Assembly: GCA_902610975.1 (NCBI GenBank)
Contig: CACLXL010000001.1
Coordinates: 62,001 to 126,000 of the forward strand
Origin: an uncultured Pelagibacteraceae bacterium
GTDB lineage: Bacteria > Pseudomonadota > Alphaproteobacteria > Pelagibacterales > Pelagibacteraceae
Direction: 5' to 3'
DNA: 64,000 nucleotides
Part shown: positions 13,852 through 21,870 of the stretch, one piece after another
How the letters are laid out: the number at the start of each line of letters is the position of its first letter
How positions within the stretch are numbered: position 1 is the stretch's first letter
Program-made: the position numbers and the translations under genes
Notes under the pieces: generated by a model
Seen by the model: only the letters and a program-made list of their open reading frames with translations
Told to the model about the DNA's origin: nothing
Databases searched by the model: none

Positions 13852-15255
13852 CTAATTTATTTTAACACCTAAGTACCGTCTTCGATTATCTTTATTAATA
13901 ATTGTTAATAATAATGTTTTTTCACCCTTCTTAAAAATGTTATCAACCTTTCTTTTTAGATCAGTTGAATTTTTTACATTAGTTTTTTGAACTTCTATTA
14001 TTATATCATTTATACTTAACAAATTAAATAATGGACTTCTGCTAGATATTTCAGTGATCAGCACTCCTGTAGTTTTTTTATTTAAGTTTCTTGATTTAAT
14101 ATCTTCGCTTGTAATTTCTCTAACTACTATTTTTAAACTTTCAATATCAATATCTTTTCTAACTATTTTTGGTTTTGTTTCTTTAAATTCCTCAGAGGTT
14201 TCAAGCCTTCCAAGAATAAGTCTTTTAGAAATTAATTTTTTATTTCTCCAAATTTTAAGCTCAACACTTTTGCCAACCTTGGTGCTTGCTACAACATTTG
14301 GAAGTTTTTTCATTGTGTTAATTCTTTTTCCGTCAAATTCTAAAATAATATCGCCTGCTTTAATTCCTGCTTTTTCTGCTGGGCTATTTTTTCCGACACT
14401 TGCAACTAATGCTCCCTCAGGTTTTTTTAATTTTTCGACTTCAGCAATTTCTTTGCTTACCTCTTGTATTCTTACTCCTAGCCAACCTCTTTTTGTTTCT
14501 CCAAACTTAATTAATTGATCAATAACATTTGAAGCTGCGTTTGCAGGTATTGCAAACCCTATACCGATTGAACCTGACTGACCGGGAGCTATAATTGCTG
14601 TATTAATTCCAATTACTTCACCGTTTAAATTAAACAAAGGGCCCCCTGAGTTACCTTGATTGATTGATGCATCAGTTTGTATAAAATCTTCATATCTTGT
14701 TAATCCAATTTGCCTATTTCTTGCAGAGATAATACCTGAAGTTACAGTACCGCCTAAACCAAAGGGGTTACCTATTGCAACAACCCAATCACCAACTCTT
14801 GCCTTGCTAGAGTCGCCAAAAGTTACAGGTTCAAACTTGTCATTAGTTTGCATTTTAATTACTGCAATATCCATATAAGGATCAGCGCCAATTATTTTTG
14901 CATCATATTCCTTATCACCAACTCTGACTAAAATATCCTCTGCGTTTGCTACTACATGATTATTAGTAATTACGATTCCGTTTTCCTCTATAATAAAACC
15001 TGATCCAAGAGAAGAGGCTTTTCTTTCAGTTGGTCTATCAAAGTCTTTAAACATTTCACCAAATGGTGATCCTGGAGGGAATTGAAAAGGAAACTGATTG
15101 GTAGTTGTTCTCACGGTTTGAGTTGTAGATATATTGACAACTGAGGGCATAAGTTTAGATGCCAAATCTGCAAAAGAACCAGGAATAGGTTTTGAGTTAA
15201 CAGAAGAAAAGCTTAAAATGATTAAAAAAAATAATATTTTCTTAAAAAATTTCAT
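13852..15255 (-). CDS. degP: DegP/HtrA-type periplasmic serine protease (Do family)
   Basis: 467 residues. Signal peptide about 1-21, trypsin-like domain with catalytic triad H100 (ITNNHVV), D129 (PYMDIAV) and S203 (GNSGGPLF), then two PDZ domains (about 250-340 and 370-465; GWLGVRIQEVS and AGIKAGDIILEF mark the first). It degrades or refolds misfolded envelope proteins. It lies immediately downstream of hflK-hflC and the small DUF2065 protein, a conserved alphaproteobacterial order, which suggests joint envelope quality control. Whether it is functionally DegP or DegQ/MucD cannot be told from sequence, so the symbol is for the family. Confidence 0.93.
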   Translation of the reverse strand: MKFFKKILFFLIILSFSSVNSKPIPGSFADLASKLMPSVVNISTTQTVRTTTNQFPFQFPPGSPFGEMFKDFDRPTERKASSLGSGFIIEENGIVITNNHVVANAEDILVRVGDKEYDAKIIGADPYMDIAVIKMQTNDKFEPVTFGDSSKARVGDWVVAIGNPFGLGGTVTSGIISARNRQIGLTRYEDFIQTDASINQGNSGGPLFNLNGEVIGINTAIIAPGQSGSIGIGFAIPANAASNVIDQLIKFGETKRGWLGVRIQEVSKEIAEVEKLKKPEGALVASVGKNSPAEKAGIKAGDIILEFDGKRINTMKKLPNVVASTKVGKSVELKIWRNKKLISKRLILGRLETSEEFKETKPKIVRKDIDIESLKIVVREITSEDIKSRNLNKKTTGVLITEISSRSPLFNLLSINDIIIEVQKTNVKNSTDLKRKVDNIFKKGEKTLLLTIINKDNRRRYLGVKIN

Positions 15256-15441
15256 TTAACTTTTTATATACCAAATTATTAAAAAACCGATAATCAAAAA
15301 AACTACTCCTAATAATCTTAGTTTGTTTTCTGGAGTGTTTTTAATTATTTCAAGTATGCTTTTAATTCTTGACGGGAAAATGGCTAAAAACAGACCTTCC
15401 ACAAAAAAAACTAAGCCGATTGCGATAATAAACTCGTTCAC
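15256..15441 (-). CDS. DUF2065 (YjeT-like) small membrane protein
   Basis: 61 residues with two hydrophobic helices (about 2-21 and 43-58) separated by a loop containing KNTPENKLRLLG. This two-helix layout with the central P-x-x-x-L-R-x-x-G matches the DUF2065/YjeT family, which is found beside hflK-hflC in many proteobacteria. Function is unknown; position between hflC (15 bases upstream) and the degP homologue (the next base) suggests an accessory role for the HflKC complex or inner-membrane quality control. Confidence 0.82.
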   Translation of the reverse strand: MNEFIIAIGLVFFVEGLFLAIFPSRIKSILEIIKNTPENKLRLLGVVFLIIGFLIIWYIKS

Positions 15442-15456
15442 GATGTTAAATTTTAT

Positions 15457-16332
15457 TTATCTTTTAATATTTGGCTTAACTGACTTACCAAAAAACTTAA
15501 AGAAATCACTGTCAGGTGATAAAACTAAAGAAGTTTCTCCACCTATTAAAGCTTTTTCGTATGCTTGCATAGCTCTATAGAAGGCAAAAAACTGTGGATC
15601 TCTTCCAAAGGCATCAGCAAATATTTTGTTTCTCTGACCATCTCCTTCACCTTTCATTATCTCAGACTTTTTATTTGCCTGAGCTAAAATGACAGTTACA
15701 TCTTTATCTGCTGTTGATCTTATTTTTTGTGCTATCTCAGCACCTTGTGCTCTAAATTCTTTTGCTTCTCTCTCTCTTTCTGTTTGCATTCTTTTGTAAA
15801 TGGCTTCACTGTTAGCTGGAGGTAGATCGGCTCTTTTAATTCTTACATCAACAATATTTATTCCAAAGTTCTTAGCTTCTTCGTTAACTTGTGATTGAAT
15901 TATTTGCATTTGCCTTGCTCTATCGGTAGATAATAAAGTAGCTAATTCCTGAGTACCTAATACCCCTCTAATTCGAGAATTAATGATTGTAGATAATCTC
16001 GATCTAGCAACTCTCTCATTTCCAACTGAAATATAAAATTTTAATGGATCTACAATTTTAAATCTTGCGAAGGCGTCTACAATTAATCTTTTTTGGTCAG
16101 CCGCAATTACTTCCTCAGGATCATTATCTAAGTTTAAAATTCTTTTATCTAAATACACCACGTTTTGTATGAATGGTAATTTAAAGTTTAATCCTGCTTT
16201 TGTAACAATTTTCTTAGGATCTCCAAATTGAAGTACAATTGCTTGACTAATTTCTTGTACAATAAATAAAGATTGGAAGATTACTACTCCAACTAATATT
16301 ACTGCTGGGACTATAAATTTAACGCCTTTCAT
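15457..16332 (-). CDS. hflC: HflC, SPFH-domain inner-membrane protein
   Basis: 291 residues. N-terminal membrane anchor (about 5-25), SPFH/band-7 domain (QFGDPKKIVTKAGLNFKLPF), the HflC-type segment INSRIRGVLGTQELATLLS, and a coiled-coil C-terminal region rich in Ala/Glu/Arg (RMQTEREREAKEFRAQGAE). With HflK it forms a cage around the FtsH protease and modulates its access to membrane substrates. Its start shares one base with the hflK stop, indicating coupled translation. Confidence 0.95.
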   Translation of the reverse strand: MKGVKFIVPAVILVGVVIFQSLFIVQEISQAIVLQFGDPKKIVTKAGLNFKLPFIQNVVYLDKRILNLDNDPEEVIAADQKRLIVDAFARFKIVDPLKFYISVGNERVARSRLSTIINSRIRGVLGTQELATLLSTDRARQMQIIQSQVNEEAKNFGINIVDVRIKRADLPPANSEAIYKRMQTEREREAKEFRAQGAEIAQKIRSTADKDVTVILAQANKKSEIMKGEGDGQRNKIFADAFGRDPQFFAFYRAMQAYEKALIGGETSLVLSPDSDFFKFFGKSVKPNIKR

Positions 16333-17447
16333 TAATTGTTACTCCCTTTTTTTAATTCCGGTAATGGTAAATACGGCACAACACCTGAACCAGACTCTTT
16401 ATCGATTATAACTTTGTCAATATCAGCTAAAACTTTTTCCATAGTTTCTAAATACATTCTTTCTTGTGTCACTTGTTTAGCATCTTTGTACTCATTATAT
16501 ATTGCTAAAAATCTGCTCGCCTCACCTTCTGCTTTTGCTACAACTTCTTTTTTATAAGCTTCTGCTTGTTGCAAAACTTGTTCGGCTTCACCTCGAGCTC
16601 TTGGGATCACATCATTTGCGTAAGCTTCTGCTTCGTTCTTCGATCTTTCTCTATCAGCTCTTGCGGCTTGCACATCTCTGAAAGCATCAATTACTTGTTC
16701 AGGTGGATCAGCTTGCTGAGTTTGTACTTGAGTCAATTGTATTCCAGATCCATATTCATCTAAAATCAATTGAGCTATTTCTTGAACTTCAACCTCTATT
16801 TTAGATCTACCTTCAGTTAATATGTTTTGAATTCTATTTTTTGCTATTACTTCCCGCATTGCAGTTTCTGACGCTGCTTTAACTGTTTCTACAGGACTTT
16901 GAATATTAAATAAAAATTTTTGTGCATCCTTAATCACCCAGAAAACTGAGTAGTTTATATCAACGATATTTTCATCACCTGTTAACATTAAGCTTTCTTC
17001 GGGCACATTTCCAACTCCAGACGATCTGCCGCTATCGCTTGCAGGTCTAAAACCAACGTCTACCCGATTAACTTTTGTAACTTTGGGTGTTAAAACTCTC
17101 TCAAAAGGTGTTGGAAAATGATAATGTAATCCAGGTTGAGTAGTGTTAACATATTTACCAAATCTTAAAACTACTCCTTGTTCATCAGGTAATACTCTGT
17201 AAAGTCCACTTGCAACGTAAAGTAATGCTACAATAATTAAGCCAATGATTATTGGTCTAGAACCTCCAGATTTTCCACCAGAAAATTTATTAATAGTTTT
17301 TTGAAAATTTTTTATAACGTCATCTAAACTAGGTGGATCTTGTCGTGAGCCAGAACCATTCCCACCAGGCGAACCTCTGCCGCCATCTCCACCTGGAGGT
17401 GTACCCCACGGTGATTGGTTCTTTAAAATCTTATCTTTAAAACTCAT
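16332..17447 (-). CDS. hflK: HflK, SPFH-domain inner-membrane protein
   Basis: 371 residues. The N-terminus is Gly/Pro-rich and cytoplasmic (about 1-65), typical of HflK, followed by one membrane helix (about 66-84), an SPFH domain (LPDEQGVVLRFGKYVNTTQP) and a long C-terminal coiled coil (RDVQAARADRERSKNEAEAY). It partners HflC around FtsH. First gene of the hflK-hflC-DUF2065-degP-miaA run; an 83-base divergent gap separates it from mrp. Confidence 0.95.
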   Translation of the reverse strand: MSFKDKILKNQSPWGTPPGGDGGRGSPGGNGSGSRQDPPSLDDVIKNFQKTINKFSGGKSGGSRPIIIGLIIVALLYVASGLYRVLPDEQGVVLRFGKYVNTTQPGLHYHFPTPFERVLTPKVTKVNRVDVGFRPASDSGRSSGVGNVPEESLMLTGDENIVDINYSVFWVIKDAQKFLFNIQSPVETVKAASETAMREVIAKNRIQNILTEGRSKIEVEVQEIAQLILDEYGSGIQLTQVQTQQADPPEQVIDAFRDVQAARADRERSKNEAEAYANDVIPRARGEAEQVLQQAEAYKKEVVAKAEGEASRFLAIYNEYKDAKQVTQERMYLETMEKVLADIDKVIIDKESGSGVVPYLPLPELKKGSNN

Positions 17448-17497
17448 GACACTTTATATAGTGACTTTTCTCCTAAAAACAAGTTAAGAAGGAGCGC

Positions 17498-17534
17498 TAT
17501 AATGTCTAAAACATTTGATAAAATTGAAACATGA
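17498..17534 (+). other. Leader ORF or -10 element in front of the mrp-like gene
   Basis: Just before the mrp-like start the plus strand has an excellent Shine-Dalgarno (AAGAAGGAG, 17486-17494) and then ATG at 17502 opening a 10-codon ORF ([10 protein letters not shown]) whose TGA overlaps the mrp ATG (ATGA, 17531-17534). The same bases contain a perfect TATAAT at 17498-17503. The mrp ATG itself has no good ribosome-binding site. Either the short ORF is translated and couples translation into mrp, or the TATAAT is the promoter -10 and the ORF is accidental. No convincing -35 is visible 16-18 bases upstream. Confidence 0.4.
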
Positions 17535-18325
17535 GCCAAAAACCACCTCCAAAACAATTTACTAAAACACCTATTAAAGGAACAAAATCAGTTATTATGA
17601 TTTCAAGTGCTAAAGGTGGGGTTGGTAAATCCACAATCGCTGTAAACCTAGCTTTTGCCTTACAAAAATTAGGATTAAAAATTGGAATACTTGATGCAGA
17701 TGTTTATGGACCGTCTCTGCCAAAACTTTTAAATTTAAAAGAAAAACCAAAAAGTGAAGATAACAAATCAATTATTCCGTTAGAAAAATTTGGAGCTCAA
17801 TGCATGTCCATGGGCTTATTGATTGACGAGCAGACGCCAATGATGTGGAGGGGACCAATGGTAATTAGCGCAATTAAAACTATGACTCAAAAAGTATTAT
17901 GGAAAGATAGAGATGTAATCATAATTGATATGCCTCCAGGGACTGGGGATACTCAATTAACTTTTGTGCAAGAGGTAAAAATAAATGGAGCAATAATTGT
18001 TTCTACTCCTCAAGATCTAGCTTTATTAGATGTAAAAAGAGGTATTCAAATGTTTGAAAAAACTGGTGTAAAAATCTTAGGGCTTATTGATAACATGAGT
18101 TTTTTTGAAGGTGATGATGGAAAAAAATATAAAATTTTTGGAGAAGGAGGTGTTGAAAAAACTGCCAAAGAATTTGATAAAGAATTCTTAGGTTTCTTAC
18201 CTTTAAATGAAGACTTAAGAGCTTCGGCTGATAATGGAGAACCTTTGACTTATTCAAAACCTGACCACAAAATTTCTAAGATATTTATAGGTATAGCTAA
18301 AGAAATTAAACAATCTTTTCTGTAA
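17531..18325 (+). CDS. Mrp/ApbC (NBP35)-family P-loop ATPase lacking the CxxC motif
   Basis: 264 residues. Deviant Walker [11 protein letters not shown] (26-35), the family block [11 protein letters not shown] (57-67), MMWRGPM and [12 protein letters not shown] (132-143) identify the Mrp/Nbp35 family, which carries and transfers [4Fe-4S] clusters as a dimer. Two usual parts are absent: the N-terminal MIP18/DUF59 domain, and the cysteine pair that normally sits just after NMSxF. Here NMSFF is followed by EGDDG (193-197), and the only cysteine in the protein is C91. Cluster transfer by the usual mechanism therefore looks impossible. The 3' end overlaps thyX by 20 bases on the opposite strand. 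Confidence 0.88.
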   Translation: MSQKPPPKQFTKTPIKGTKSVIMISSAKGGVGKSTIAVNLAFALQKLGLKIGILDADVYGPSLPKLLNLKEKPKSEDNKSIIPLEKFGAQCMSMGLLIDEQTPMMWRGPMVISAIKTMTQKVLWKDRDVIIIDMPPGTGDTQLTFVQEVKINGAIIVSTPQDLALLDVKRGIQMFEKTGVKILGLIDNMSFFEGDDGKKYKIFGEGGVEKTAKEFDKEFLGFLPLNEDLRASADNGEPLTYSKPDHKISKIFIGIAKEIKQSFL

Positions 18326-19253
18326 AACCAAAAGATGTCATCAATTCGTTCCACTCTCTTTTTGAAAGACCTGAGTTTTCATGAGATACTTTTTCACCTT
18401 TTGCCATTAGTTGAATAACTTTTTTTCCCTTAGCAGAGACATGCACGGCTCCCACTCTATAGTCTAAAAAAGCTGAATGAGTAATTGGCACCCATTTTTT
18501 TACAGTATCGAGCATTGTTTCAGCATAAACTCTTATTTCGTATTGCGCATGACTATCAGCTCTTAAGAATAAAAAATTTAAAAGATTTAACAAATCTGTC
18601 TTCCAATACCATTGAGTGTAAGAATTTAAGGTTAAATTCATTCTTGCAAGTTCTCTTGCTAAGCCAGACTTGTTTTCATCTATAGTTGTCCCGTCATATC
18701 TTTCGTTAAGCATCTTTTCATAATTGTCGTAAGTTCTTGTAGCATCATCTTTCAAAATTTTTAAAACTTCATCTGCTTGATCTCCGGTTATCAAATCCCC
18801 TCTACCTTGACGATTTGAAGTGGATTGAGCTGAGAGTTGATCTTTTGCAGGAATATAAAACTCCTTATCCAAAATTGAATATCTTGCAGAATATTCATTT
18901 ACGTTTGCTGTTCTATGTCTGATCCATTGCCTTGCTATGAAGATTGGAAGTTTTACATGATATTTTATTTCACACATTTCAAAAGGCGTTGAGTGCCAAT
19001 GTCTCATTAAATATTTAATAAGGCCTTCATCTGTTGAAACTTTTTTAGTTCCTTTTCCATATGACACCCTTGCTGATTGAACTATAGAACTATCGTCTCC
19101 CATGTAATCTACCACTCTGACAAATCCATGATCTAAAACTGGTAAAGCCTCGTAAAGAATTTTTTCTAATTCCGGCGAAGTAACTCTTTTAGTCTGACTT
19201 TTTTGAGCCTGTTGGTCTGCAATTTCTTGCTTTTGTTCTTTAGTAAGTTTCAT
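18306..19253 (-). CDS. thyX: FAD-dependent thymidylate synthase
   Basis: 315 residues from the ATG at 19253 ([10 protein letters not shown]). The ThyX signature [15 protein letters not shown] is present (the RHRx7S motif), as are [18 protein letters not shown] and the C-terminal helices. It makes dTMP from dUMP with methylenetetrahydrofolate, FAD and NADPH. The frame is open further upstream to 19382, but that extension runs antisense through the tmRNA acceptor piece and is not coding; the ATG at 19253 is the sensible start. At about 315 residues it is longer than the compact 220-250 residue forms, as in other alphaproteobacteria. Confidence 0.94.
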   Translation of the reverse strand: MKLTKEQKQEIADQQAQKSQTKRVTSPELEKILYEALPVLDHGFVRVVDYMGDDSSIVQSARVSYGKGTKKVSTDEGLIKYLMRHWHSTPFEMCEIKYHVKLPIFIARQWIRHRTANVNEYSARYSILDKEFYIPAKDQLSAQSTSNRQGRGDLITGDQADEVLKILKDDATRTYDNYEKMLNERYDGTTIDENKSGLARELARMNLTLNSYTQWYWKTDLLNLLNFLFLRADSHAQYEIRVYAETMLDTVKKWVPITHSAFLDYRVGAVHVSAKGKKVIQLMAKGEKVSHENSGLSKREWNELMTSFGFTEKIV

Positions 19254-19267
19254 TTTTGAATTATTTA

Positions 19268-19295
19268 TTGAATCTCTTAAAAAGAGTTTTATATT
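19268..19295 (+). promoter_or_regulatory. Candidate promoter of the tmRNA gene
   Basis: TTGAAT at 19268-19273, a 16-base spacer and TATATT at 19290-19295 form a reasonable sigma-70 promoter that would start transcription near 19302, the 5' edge of the tmRNA acceptor piece. A small hairpin (CTCTT-AAA-AAGAG, 19274-19286) lies inside the spacer. The assignment is by position and consensus only. Confidence 0.45.
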
Positions 19296-19300
19296 AATAG

Positions 19301-19560
19301 TGTTGGTTTTCCAACTATGACGATAAACGAATTTCGTAATAAACATCACGGACGTGGGGGCAGTACCCACCACCTCCACCATTTACAACTTACGGGGGTG
19401 AATTAGGATCGACGGGTGTCTAAAGGCTGTTCTTTCGTTCGAGATGGTTCCGACGTAACGGGCTAATTTATAAATGCAAATCAAAAATTTGCACTTGCAG
19501 CTTAATTAACTTAGTTAATTAAGTTACGGGGTTTGGGGCACCTGGCAACAGAACGCCCCT
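19301..19560 (+). ncRNA. ssrA: Permuted two-piece tmRNA (alphaproteobacterial type)
   Basis: The acceptor piece comes first. It contains a hairpin GTTGG-TTTT-CCAAC (19302-19315), a T-arm with stem GTGGG/CCCAC and loop GGCAGTA (19354-19370), then CACCTCC-A-CCA ending at 19381. After a 12-base spacer the coding piece begins GGGGGTG (19394-19400). These 7-base ends pair perfectly with one G-U at the third position, the alanine identity element expected for tmRNA. The D-like region (AATTAGGATCGACGGG) follows. The tag ORF is at 19476-19505, encoding ANQKFALAA and TAA. The stop sits in a perfect 10-bp hairpin (19501-19523), as in other tmRNAs. The exact ends (start about 19301, end about 19560) are estimates. 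It rescues stalled ribosomes with SmpB. Confidence 0.93.
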
Positions 19561-19565
19561 TAAAA
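19537..19565 (+). repeat. 29-base direct repeat, copy A (at the tmRNA coding-piece 3' end)
   Basis: GGCACCTGGCAACA-g-AACGC-c-CCTTAAAA, identical at 27 of 29 positions to copy B at 19946-19974 (409 bases downstream, same orientation). With two more Gs upstream, copy A can fold into a GGGGC/GCCCC stem around a 15-base loop and is probably the last structure of the tmRNA coding piece. On the opposite strand the DUF2784 gene ends inside it (TAA at 19562-19560). Confidence 0.8.
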
Positions 19566-19922
19566 TCTTTTAAAATTTTTAAAAATAAATCCGTATATTA
19601 AAATATTAATGACTATCAATGTTATGCCAAGATATATCTGAATGTTATTAGTTAAGCCCTCGGGATAAATTATTGGATAAAGATAGTTGTTGATAAAACC
19701 ATTAGAATAAGTTGCCAACTCAGCTTTAATTAAAAACCAATTTTCTAAATATGTTAACGGGCAAACAGAATTATTTAGTTCTATATAAATTCCCCATAAT
19801 AATGCAGGAAGATGGATATAGACTACTTTTGAAAAAATAAAGAAGAGCAATCCACCAAAAATAACAAATAAGATAAAGATTAAATGTGCAATTAATGTAA
19901 GATTTGCAAACAATTCATACAT
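19560..19922 (-). CDS. DUF2784 family membrane protein
   Basis: 120 residues with three to four hydrophobic segments. The DUF2784 pattern is plain: HLIFILFVIFGG, HLPALLWGIYIE, CPLTYLENW and the near-C-terminal YLYPIIYPEGLT. The family is a small inner-membrane protein of unknown function found widely in proteobacteria. Here it stands alone, antisense to and directly abutting the tmRNA gene, and is bracketed by the two 29-base repeats, as if inserted as a unit. No start-proximal ribosome-binding site is obvious. Confidence 0.85.
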   Translation of the reverse strand: MYELFANLTLIAHLIFILFVIFGGLLFFIFSKVVYIHLPALLWGIYIELNNSVCPLTYLENWFLIKAELATYSNGFINNYLYPIIYPEGLTNNIQIYLGITLIVINILIYGFIFKNFKRF

Positions 19923-19945
19923 TTAATATATTAACTAAAATTATA

Positions 19946-19974
19946 GGCACCTGGCAACAAAACGCGCCTTAAAA
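19946..19974 (+). repeat. 29-base direct repeat, copy B
   Basis: GGCACCTGGCAACA-a-AACGC-g-CCTTAAAA, differing from copy A at positions 15 and 21. The flanking bases are unrelated to those of copy A. The stem seen in copy A is not kept in the same register, though on the minus strand AGGCGC/GTGCCT could pair with one G-T. The 26-residue ORF on the minus strand ends inside it (TAA at 19971-19969), mirroring the arrangement at copy A. Confidence 0.8.
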
Positions 19975-20049
19975 AATATATTTATCTATCAGGTAAAAAA
20001 CTATACCTACAGCAATCCCTAAAAGTATCCAATGATAATTATTTTTCAT
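19969..20049 (-). CDS. 26-residue single-helix membrane microprotein (hypothetical)
   Basis: A minus-strand ORF of 26 codons: [20 protein letters not shown] followed by IDKYIF. It has a polar N-terminus, one 15-residue hydrophobic helix with two glycines and a charged tail, a credible single-pass membrane peptide. Its ATG overlaps the stop of the MazG-like gene as TAATG (20051-20047), the usual arrangement for translational coupling. The stop lies inside direct repeat B. Nothing is known of a function. Short ORFs are easily accidental in AT-rich DNA; the coupling overlap and coherent hydrophobic core are the arguments for reality. Confidence 0.45.
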   Translation of the reverse strand: MKNNYHWILLGIAVGIVFYLIDKYIF

Positions 20050-20420
20050 TAAGCTACAAATTTTTTTAAATTAGGTTTGAAATATTTTGGACCTTTTAAA
20101 ACTTTGCCCTTTTCATTATAAATCGGTTTTCCATCTTCACCGAGCTTGCTCATATTTGAATTTTGTACTTCTTCAAAACATTTATCCAAATCTATGCCGA
20201 AAGCATGTCCAGCTCCATAAGTAACATACAGTATATCAGTTAAAGCATCAGCAACTTCTTTTAAATCTTTTTTATCTAATGCCTCCTTAAACTCGTCAAG
20301 TTCCTCTTTTATTAAATCATATCTTAAAGAGGTAATTTTTTCATTCGGAAACCCTGCTTTTTCTTTAACTTCCTGACCAAATGTTTTCATGAATTTTCTT
20401 ACACTATCAAAGTTACTCAT
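20049..20420 (-). CDS. MazG-like nucleotide pyrophosphohydrolase
   Basis: 123 residues of the all-alpha NTP pyrophosphatase fold. The metal-binding pattern is visible: EELDEFKEA (about 39-47) and [17 protein letters not shown] (about 56-72), matching EExxE...ExxD. The C-terminus ([24 protein letters not shown] style) is that of the phosphoribosyl-ATP pyrophosphohydrolase-like/MazG-related group often acting on damaged or non-standard NTPs. It is divergently arranged with fumC. Confidence 0.83.
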   Translation of the reverse strand: MSNFDSVRKFMKTFGQEVKEKAGFPNEKITSLRYDLIKEELDEFKEALDKKDLKEVADALTDILYVTYGAGHAFGIDLDKCFEEVQNSNMSKLGEDGKPIYNEKGKVLKGPKYFKPNLKKFVA

Positions 20421-20480
20421 TTGTTATCCTTTATATTTTATAATTATTCAATAAAAGTGTATTATATCAAAGAATCAGTA

Positions 20481-21869
20481 ATGAAATACAGAACAGAATT
20501 TGACAGTATTGGAAAAATAAAAGTGCCTGGTGATAAGTATTGGGGGGCATCAACAGAAAGATCTAACAAATATTTTAATATTGGCGACTTTTTAGTAAGA
20601 CCATTAGTTATCCACTCAATTGCAATAATTAAAAAGGCTGCAGCTATTGTTAATTCAAAAAATAAGGATTTAGATCCGAAAATTTGTAAATATATAATTA
20701 AAGCTGCTAATGAAGTCATTAATGGAAAACACGACAATCATTTTCCACTTAAAGTTTGGCAAACAGGATCTGGCACTCAAACTAATATGAACGTTAATGA
20801 AGTAATAGCCAATAGGGCTATACAAATGATGGGTGGTAAAATGGGAACCAAAAAACCCATTCATCCTAATGATCACGTAAATAAGTCACAATCAACTAAT
20901 GATGTTTTTCCTACAGCTATGCATATAGCAATAGCTTTAAGATCAAAAGAAAAGCTTTTACCATCCTTAAAAATTTTAGAAAAAGAATTAGCTAATAAAT
21001 CGAAGGAGTTTAAAAAAATAGTCAAAGTTGGTAGAACTCACTTACAAGATGCAACTCCTTTAACTTTAGGACAAGAATTTTCAGGTTATCATGCTCAATT
21101 AAAAAAATGTATAATTAGAATTGAGGCAGCTCTTAAAGAAATTTTCTATTTGGCTCAAGGAGGGACTGCAGTTGGTACAGGACTAAATACAAGAAAAAAC
21201 TTTGATAAGAAAATCATAAGAGAAATTGGCAAAATAACTAAACTGCCTTTTAGACCATCAAAAAATAAATTTGCTTCTTTGGCTGCCCATGATGAAATAG
21301 TAAATTTTTCTGGCACTTTAAATACTACTGCTGTTTGTCTCATGAAAATTGCAAACGATATTAGATTCTTAGGATCAGGTCCAAGGGCAGGTTATGGTGA
21401 ATTAATATTGCCTTCTAATGAACCTGGCTCTTCGATAATGCCGGGTAAAGTAAATCCCACACAGTCAGAGGCCGTGACCATGGTTTGTGTTAAAGTTATA
21501 GGTAATCATAATGGTATTACCATGGCAGGATCCCACGGTCATTTTGAACTAAATGTTTTCAAACCTCTAATTATACATAATATTTTACAATCAATTGAGA
21601 TAATGAGTGACTCTGCAAAAACTTTTGCGCTTTACTGTGTTAAAGGCATTAAGGCAGATAAAAAAAGGATTAAACATCTCTTAAATAATTCTTTAATGTT
21701 AGTGACTGCATTAGCTCCAAAAATTGGATACGACAAAGCTGCTAGTGTTGCAAAAGCTGCTCATAAGAATGGAACTACTTTGAAACAAGAGGTTATAAAA
21801 TCAGGATTAATTAAAGAAAAGGATTATGATAAAATTATGGATCCTATCAAGATGACAAAACCAAAGTAA
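20481..21869 (+). CDS. fumC: Fumarate hydratase class II
   Basis: 462 residues from ATG 20481 ([20 protein letters not shown]). Upstream in-frame codons to 20421 are hydrophobic and AT-rich and resemble untranslated leader. The superfamily signature [11 protein letters not shown], the N-terminal [20 protein letters not shown] and the TGSSxNDxxPT-like [14 protein letters not shown] identify fumarase C. It interconverts fumarate and malate in the TCA cycle and needs no iron-sulphur cluster, suiting an iron-poor habitat. The gene ends 1 base before the convergent AsmA-like gene. Confidence 0.95.
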   Translation: MKYRTEFDSIGKIKVPGDKYWGASTERSNKYFNIGDFLVRPLVIHSIAIIKKAAAIVNSKNKDLDPKICKYIIKAANEVINGKHDNHFPLKVWQTGSGTQTNMNVNEVIANRAIQMMGGKMGTKKPIHPNDHVNKSQSTNDVFPTAMHIAIALRSKEKLLPSLKILEKELANKSKEFKKIVKVGRTHLQDATPLTLGQEFSGYHAQLKKCIIRIEAALKEIFYLAQGGTAVGTGLNTRKNFDKKIIREIGKITKLPFRPSKNKFASLAAHDEIVNFSGTLNTTAVCLMKIANDIRFLGSGPRAGYGELILPSNEPGSSIMPGKVNPTQSEAVTMVCVKVIGNHNGITMAGSHGHFELNVFKPLIIHNILQSIEIMSDSAKTFALYCVKGIKADKKRIKHLLNNSLMLVTALAPKIGYDKAASVAKAAHKNGTTLKQEVIKSGLIKEKDYDKIMDPIKMTKPK

Positions 21870-21870
21870 A

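Noticed and set aside
14054-14518. 154-codon plus-strand frame inside the degP homologue
   Set aside because: It is antisense to the PDZ domains, with low-complexity Leu/Ser/Phe composition typical of shadows in AT-rich DNA.
19254-19382. N-terminal extension of ThyX by 43 residues
   Set aside because: The open frame runs antisense through the tmRNA T-arm and CCA end; the ATG at 19253 matches the family start and leaves the RNA gene intact.
20421-20480. Extra 20 N-terminal residues on fumarase from an upstream TTG
   Set aside because: The stretch is AT-rich, not fumarase-like, and touches the divergent MazG gene; the ATG at 20481 gives the normal family length.
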